Assembly: GCA_009668975.1 (NCBI GenBank)
Contig: SBEG01000014.1
Span: 1 to 64,000, forward strand
DNA length: 64,000 nucleotides
Direction of reading: 5' to 3'
From: Deltaproteobacteria bacterium
GTDB lineage: Bacteria > Desulfobacterota > Desulfuromonadia > Geobacterales > Geobacteraceae
In this document: positions 60,146 to 64,000 of the stretch, in pieces
How positions within the stretch are numbered: the first letter of the stretch is position 1
How the letters are laid out: each line of letters begins with the position of its first letter
Notes under the pieces: generated by a model
Database searches by the model: none
What the model saw: only the letters and a program-made list of their open reading frames with translations
Told to the model about the DNA's origin: nothing
Translations under genes and position numbers: made by a program

Positions 60146-60823
60146 GTGAAAACAAAAAAACTGAAAAATCTGCTCAAAAAAATCCGGGATGATCTCTCTT
60201 GGCCGGTACAGGAGCTGCCCCAGGAATCAGGTCCGATCCGTATCTTTTCTAATCCTTCGACTTGCACCCACACTCTCTATCTGCCCGAGACGCCGCCGCA
60301 AGAAGGTCCGGCCCACGAACTCCTCTACCTCCATGAGCTGGGGCATGCGCTGCTTTGTGAACGGGTCCATCCCTTTTTTTCCAACGGCTTTCCCCTTGCA
60401 GGGTTGGACAAGAACCTCCTGCCAGCGGTATCGCCGGTGTTGAACGCCGCTGGCGACTGGTTTGTCGGCCACTGGTTTATGGAGTGTGCTCCGGCTTTGG
60501 CGATGGAAGAATTGAACAAGGAATACGAGGCCACCGTCGAACTGATGACACATGCCGAGCTCCCCTCCGTGGAGAAGTTCTTCGTCGCCGTGCTGATCAT
60601 TGCCCAGTCCGTCAAATACCTCAAGAAAAAGGTCAACTTTTCCGGCTTTCTCGATAGCGCGGTCCAGGCATTTCTTTCGGTTCCGCCTGAGAATCCGACC
60701 GTTCAGAAGTACGAGAAGCTGGTAAACCTGCTCCTTGCGCTCGGCGCACCCTACCGGTGCCGGCGGGTGAAGAGTGGCGATCATGAGGTGCTGGAATTCT
60801 ACCCGGTTTCCGCTGGGGGGTAA
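60146..60823 (+). CDS. HELGH-motif hypothetical protein
   Basis: The 225-residue protein holds the zinc-binding motif LHELGHALL (about residues 62-70) preceded by a short strand, and a likely third ligand may be the Glu in MEELNKEYEATVE. No signal peptide is present. The fold resembles small metallopeptidase-like proteins, but activity is not proved. It starts with GTG after GAGGAG. The following gene begins 42 bp later. Confidence 0.65.
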   Translation: MKTKKLKNLLKKIRDDLSWPVQELPQESGPIRIFSNPSTCTHTLYLPETPPQEGPAHELLYLHELGHALLCERVHPFFSNGFPLAGLDKNLLPAVSPVLNAAGDWFVGHWFMECAPALAMEELNKEYEATVELMTHAELPSVEKFFVAVLIIAQSVKYLKKKVNFSGFLDSAVQAFLSVPPENPTVQKYEKLVNLLLALGAPYRCRRVKSGDHEVLEFYPVSAGG

Positions 60824-60865
60824 TGAGGGCAAAAAGCCGAATTCTTGTTGTCAAACAGGAGCATT

Positions 60866-61225
60866 ATGCAAAACGATACATTGATACGACTATTGCACCG
60901 CTTTGCCGCTGCTGCCACGGCGCACTGCCAGGCAATGGAAGAAATGGACCAGGAGCGGGCAAATCTTCACGCCCGCATGATCGCCGGATTGCACCGCTCC
61001 ATTATCGCCTCCGGAGAAAGCGGCAGGCAGGCCTTGCTGGAGTTGGTTGATGACAACGACCCGGTTGTGGCGGGAATGGCGGCTGTCTATTCGCTCCGCT
61101 ACGACTGCGAACGCTCCCTGTCTGCCTTGCGACGTGTGGCACGGGAGCCGGGCTTGCTCGGTTTCCGGGCCCGGACGGCGCTTGAGCTCTGGGAGGGCGG
61201 GGAGTGGCAGGGGCCGGAGGAGTGA
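60866..61225 (+). CDS. DUF2019-like helical protein
   Basis: The 119-residue protein is all alpha and resembles DUF2019, a short HEAT-like repeat family: the core ALLELVDDNDPVVAGMAAV is followed by SALRRVAREPGLLGFRART. Its role is unknown; such proteins usually bind partners. CAGGAG lies 4 nt before the ATG at 60866; an upstream start at 60845 is less likely. Probably in an operon with the HELGH gene. Confidence 0.68.
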   Translation: MQNDTLIRLLHRFAAAATAHCQAMEEMDQERANLHARMIAGLHRSIIASGESGRQALLELVDDNDPVVAGMAAVYSLRYDCERSLSALRRVAREPGLLGFRARTALELWEGGEWQGPEE

Positions 61226-61261
61226 TTCAGGAAGTTGCCACTACTGACAGGCGGCTAAACC

Positions 61262-61294
61262 AGACCTGCCAGGTTTTCAAAACCTGGCAGGTCT
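61262..61294. repeat. 33-bp interspersed palindrome, copy 4
   Basis: Identical to copies 1 and 3. It begins 37 bp after the DUF2019-like stop. Confidence 0.85.
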
Positions 61295-61457
61295 TTAAAC
61301 ATCATCCAGAGATCCGGCTTTCAAATTCCACTTCAAATCCTCCAGTATTTCCCGTATATTATGCCGTTTTCCGGTTGATTGGGTTCCTCGTGAATATATC
61401 GTGGAGTCCTTTCATGTAAACTGTTCCATCTCATCAAGCATCGGGAGAAACCACATT

Positions 61458-62201
61458 GTGAAACTTTTTCATCTGCGAACTATACATCTCGCCGTTCTGC
61501 TTCTGATTATTTCTCTGGTTATTTACGGTACCGACTATCTGATATTCGGCGGAGCTGGGGAGATTGCTTCCAGCTTCATGGGGAACCTGGCATTTCTGCC
61601 GGTCTATGTGCTTTTCGTTACCTTGATGATCGAGAAGATCCTGAAGGAACGTGAGCGGACGGCGCTGCTTCGGAAACTGAACATGGTGATCGGCGTTTTT
61701 TTCAGTGAGGTTGGAACTGATCTGCTGCGCGAAACCGCCGTTTTCCTGCGGAACCAGGCGGACATTACCGTGCGTCTCCGGGTCGACGGGTCCTGGTCAC
61801 GACACGATTTTCGTGAAGCAATTGCATTCTTTAAAAAAACCGAGATCAGCGTGGACTGCTTCAAGGGCGACCTGCCGGCAATGAAGGCTTTTCTGCTGAA
61901 GAAAAGGAGCTTCCTGCTCGGCCTTCTGGAAAACCAGAACCTCCTGGAGCATGACGAGTTCACCGATCTCCTCTGGGCGGTGTTTCATCTCACCGAGGAA
62001 CTTGATGCGCGACAGCGCCTGGAAGGTCTGCCCCAATCCGACTTTGACCACCTGGCTGGTGACATACGGCGGGTGTATGCCTCCCTGACCCGAGAGTGGC
62101 TCCGCTACATGGAACACCTGATGAACGATTATCCCTATCTCTTTTCCTTGGCTGTCCGCACGAATCCGATGAATCCGTCGGCGCGGGTGGAGGTGGTGTG
62201 A
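61458..62201 (+). CDS. two-helix membrane protein of unknown function
   Basis: The 247-residue product has two membrane helices at the N-terminus (LAVLLLIISLVIYG and FLPVYVLFVTLMIEK), followed by a soluble helical region of about 170 residues. The order KILKERERTALLRKLNMVIG then FFSEVG is conserved-looking but not a known family to me. The start is uncertain: a GTG at 61458 with GGGAG upstream is preferred over an ATG at 61401. A good terminator follows. Confidence 0.65.
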   Translation: MKLFHLRTIHLAVLLLIISLVIYGTDYLIFGGAGEIASSFMGNLAFLPVYVLFVTLMIEKILKERERTALLRKLNMVIGVFFSEVGTDLLRETAVFLRNQADITVRLRVDGSWSRHDFREAIAFFKKTEISVDCFKGDLPAMKAFLLKKRSFLLGLLENQNLLEHDEFTDLLWAVFHLTEELDARQRLEGLPQSDFDHLAGDIRRVYASLTREWLRYMEHLMNDYPYLFSLAVRTNPMNPSARVEVV

Positions 62202-62233
62202 ACAGCTTAGGAAAGATAGTGCTTTGAACGACG

Positions 62234-62264
62234 AAAGGGGTGGCCACTGCGGCCACCCCTTTTG
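62234..62264 (+). terminator. terminator after membrane protein gene
   Basis: AAAGGGGTGGCC and GGCCACCCCTTT form a 12-bp stem with a 5-nt loop, followed by TGTCG. The sequence is closely related to the hairpin at 63858-63897. Confidence 0.75.
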
Positions 62265-62282
62265 TCGTTATTGCGGGTTATT

Positions 62283-62352
62283 CCAATTCATATCAAGGCC
62301 CTCTCTGCGTTGGCTCGTTTCCGGCTGCTCAACGTACCCTTCAGTTCGCCTC
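62283..62352. repeat. left part of the 119-bp repeat element
   Basis: CCAATTCATATCAAGG followed by about 54 bp similar to the inner part of the full copy at 16535 (CCCTCTCTGCGTTG then CTCGT, GCTGCTCAA, TTCAGT and GCCTC). The right end is lost. Confidence 0.65.
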
Positions 62353-62530
62353 CTAGTGAGGACCAGTTGTCACGGCTTTACATATTTTTACAGAGGCGCG
62401 GGGTAGACACCGGGTGTGAAATGCTGATAGCATGCCGAAGCTTTTGCCCGTCTGGAAATCCGCCAAATTTCACCAGAGAGCAAAGCTATGAGCTCTGACG
62501 TGAGCCAAAAAATCGAACGAGGAGAAGATT

Positions 62531-63838
62531 ATGTACAAGCCTCCACGCCGACCTATTGGCAATCATTTGCAAAGATTTTTGCCTGCAATTATGATCCTTT
62601 GCATCGCAGCAACCTCGTATCTGACAGTAAAATACATTAGAGGGGATAATTCCGGCCAGCGTACCTCTCAGCAGGTCTCTGAGAAGAGGAGCGCTGCAGA
62701 ACCCCGTGACCGGATCAAAATGAAGACCGGAATCATTCGTTCCGGTGAGACGATTTCTTCCCTGCTGGGGGATGATTTCAGCCCGAAGGAGATCCACGAG
62801 CTGGCGATTGAAGCGCAGAGTGTTTTTCCTCTTGCCAGAATCTGTGCCGGGAGGCCCTACCGGCTGACTCGCCAGGATGGCGACTTCAAGCGTTTCAGTT
62901 GTGATATCGACGATACTGACAGACTGGTGGTGGTCCGCAACGGAGGCCGGTTTGCCGTTTCCCGGGAACCGATTCCCTATACGGTAGAACTCGTTTCAGT
63001 GCGGGGGACGATCGAATCGAGCCTTTTTGAGGCGGTACTGAAAATCGGTGAAAGCGAACGGCTGGCCATGCAGCTTGCCGAGGTATTTGCCTGGGATATC
63101 GATTTTTTTCAGGATATCCAGGAAGGCGATTCCTTTGAAGTGGTGCTGGAGAGGCGTTTCCGTGATGGAAAGCCCGCGGGCGACGGCCGCCTGCTGGCGG
63201 CACGCTTCACCAATCAGGATCGGGTCAGCCAGGCATTTTACTTCCAGGACGGAAAGCGGGACGCGGACTATTACGACGAGAATGGCCAGAGTCTGCGCAA
63301 GGCTTTCCTGAAGGCGCCGCTTTCCTTCAGCCGGATCTCCTCCGGTTTTACCATGCGTCGCCGTCATCCCATTACCCGGCGGGTCAAGGCCCATCCGGCC
63401 ATCGACTATGCTGCACCGAAAGGGACTCCCATTCACACAGTTGGTGACGGAGCGATCGTTTTTGCCGCCTACAAGCGTTACAACGGCAAATGTGTCAAGG
63501 TACGCCATCCGAACGGCTGGGTAACCATGTACAATCACCTGAGCAAGTTTGGCAAGAACATTCGCCCGGGGAAAAAGGTGGCGCAGGGTCAGGTGATCGG
63601 CTACGTTGGCAGTACCGGCTTGTCTACCGGTCCGCACCTGGATTTCCGGATGTTCAGAAACGGAGCTTCGGTTAATCCGTTGACGGTCAAGTCACCGCCC
63701 GCCCGGCCCGTTTCCCGGGTAAATATGGCTGCATTCAAGATGATGGTTGCCGACCGGGTAGTGCTGATGGAAGCCACTCCGGAGCAGAATACCGTGCGTG
63801 CGTCTCTGCCCGGGATGCCGCGGCGGGGAGTCAACTGA
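62531..63838 (+). CDS. M23-family peptidoglycan endopeptidase
   Basis: The 435-residue protein has an N-terminal membrane anchor (about residues 14-34), a region of two small domains resembling MepM/OapA-type beta domains (about 65-270: MKTGIIRSGETISSLL), and an LytM/M23 zinc peptidase domain (about 290-400) with HPAIDYAAPKGTP, MYNHLSKF and GPHLDFRMF. It should cut peptide cross-links in the periplasm for wall growth. The ribosome site is GAGGAG, 8 nt before the ATG. A terminator follows. Confidence 0.92.
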   Translation: MYKPPRRPIGNHLQRFLPAIMILCIAATSYLTVKYIRGDNSGQRTSQQVSEKRSAAEPRDRIKMKTGIIRSGETISSLLGDDFSPKEIHELAIEAQSVFPLARICAGRPYRLTRQDGDFKRFSCDIDDTDRLVVVRNGGRFAVSREPIPYTVELVSVRGTIESSLFEAVLKIGESERLAMQLAEVFAWDIDFFQDIQEGDSFEVVLERRFRDGKPAGDGRLLAARFTNQDRVSQAFYFQDGKRDADYYDENGQSLRKAFLKAPLSFSRISSGFTMRRRHPITRRVKAHPAIDYAAPKGTPIHTVGDGAIVFAAYKRYNGKCVKVRHPNGWVTMYNHLSKFGKNIRPGKKVAQGQVIGYVGSTGLSTGPHLDFRMFRNGASVNPLTVKSPPARPVSRVNMAAFKMMVADRVVLMEATPEQNTVRASLPGMPRRGVN

Positions 63839-63857
63839 CGGACGTGTGACTATTGGA

Positions 63858-63900
63858 ACGAGAAAAGGGGTGGCCGGATGGCCACCCCTTTTCTCGTTTT
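63858..63900. terminator. strong bidirectional terminator
   Basis: ACGAGAAAAGGGGTGGCC pairs with GGCCACCCCTTTTCTCGT (18 bp, perfect) around a GAT-sized loop; T-rich on both strands. It serves the M23 gene and the convergent gene beyond. Confidence 0.88.
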
Positions 63901-63928
63901 CGGAGGGATTGCTGGATGTGTTTCGTGG

Positions 63929-64000
63929 CTATTCCTGCTCCACGCTGGACTCTCCGGCCGCAACCATCAGTTCGCTGATCAGCTTGGTGAAGCGGAGCGG
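63929..64000 (-). CDS. 3' end of a gene cut by the window edge
   Basis: On the minus strand the last 23 codons before a TAG stop read PLRFTKLISELMVAAGESSV then EQE. The frame is open to the window edge and a terminator follows 30 bp later, so a real gene is likely. The family cannot be told from so little. Confidence 0.6.
   Translation of the reverse strand, partial: PLRFTKLISELMVAAGESSVEQE

Larger units (their letters stand above)
62202..62530. other. intergenic region with terminator and repeat remnant
   Basis: Contains the terminator at 62234-62264 and the left part of the 119-bp element (62283-62352). No gene is seen; the promoter of the M23 gene must lie in the second half. Confidence 0.55.

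Noticed and set aside
1..64000. CRISPR arrays, rRNA and tRNA genes
   Set aside because: No regularly spaced direct repeats and no cloverleaf or rRNA-like sequences were seen in the gaps; the repeats present are scattered palindromes.

Overview
The window looks like chromosomal DNA of an anaerobic deltaproteobacterium of the Desulfuromonadia/Geobacterales type (Geobacter, Pelobacter, Trichlorobacter-like). The support is a probable tungsten aldehyde:ferredoxin oxidoreductase beside an iron alcohol dehydrogenase, a sigma-54 activator, the hopanoid side-chain genes hpnG/hpnJ/hpnK, a split transketolase, archaeal-type leuCD, a small CxxCH cytochrome and a methionine synthase lacking the reactivation domain. 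This placement is an inference from gene content. No rRNA, tRNA or CRISPR array was seen.

1-13.6 kb: an outer-membrane beta-barrel protein, a SHOCT-type lipoprotein, an AcoR-like sigma-54 activator, an iron alcohol dehydrogenase and a tungsten aldehyde oxidoreductase, followed by moaA, a MOSC protein, a glutamine amidotransferase-like protein and a DUF362 Fe-S protein. A consensus -24/-12 promoter lies before the alcohol dehydrogenase. Together these read as an inducible ethanol -> acetaldehyde -> acetate module with part of its pterin cofactor supply.

13.7-26.8 kb: thioesterase, split transketolase with a conserved hypothetical protein, the operon murI-gerM-metH, a single HgdB-type subunit with its ATP-dependent activase (a candidate double-cubane reductase), a small diheme cytochrome, a metallopeptidase-like protein, a RecG helicase carrying an AbrB/MazE-like N-terminus, and a cold-shock protein with a long leader.

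27-40.6 kb: LOG-family protein, leuC-leuD, then an envelope lipid region: an unusual protein built from WPFF/FPFY motifs, MlaE and MlaD without MlaF, a CruF-like membrane protein, a HAD phosphatase, HpnG, HpnJ, HpnK, a DMT-type membrane protein and a CinA-like protein.

40.6-54.9 kb: NRDE protein, thioredoxin-fold lipoprotein, DUF503, a MacAB-like export operon, a Tat metallophosphoesterase, a REP-associated transposase (RAYT) in a repeat-rich patch, a PTPS/QueD-like protein, Lnt, a DJ-1/PfpI protein, a DUF5684-like membrane protein, a RidA homologue that appears to be a lipoprotein, and a frameshifted fossil of signal peptidase I.

55-64 kb: a 1575-residue sensor kinase (SBP_bac_3, PocR, six PAS), an HELGH protein, a DUF2019-like protein, a membrane protein, an M23 peptidase and the 3' end of one more gene. 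Several families of short palindromic repeats are scattered between genes; one 33-bp palindrome occurs four times.
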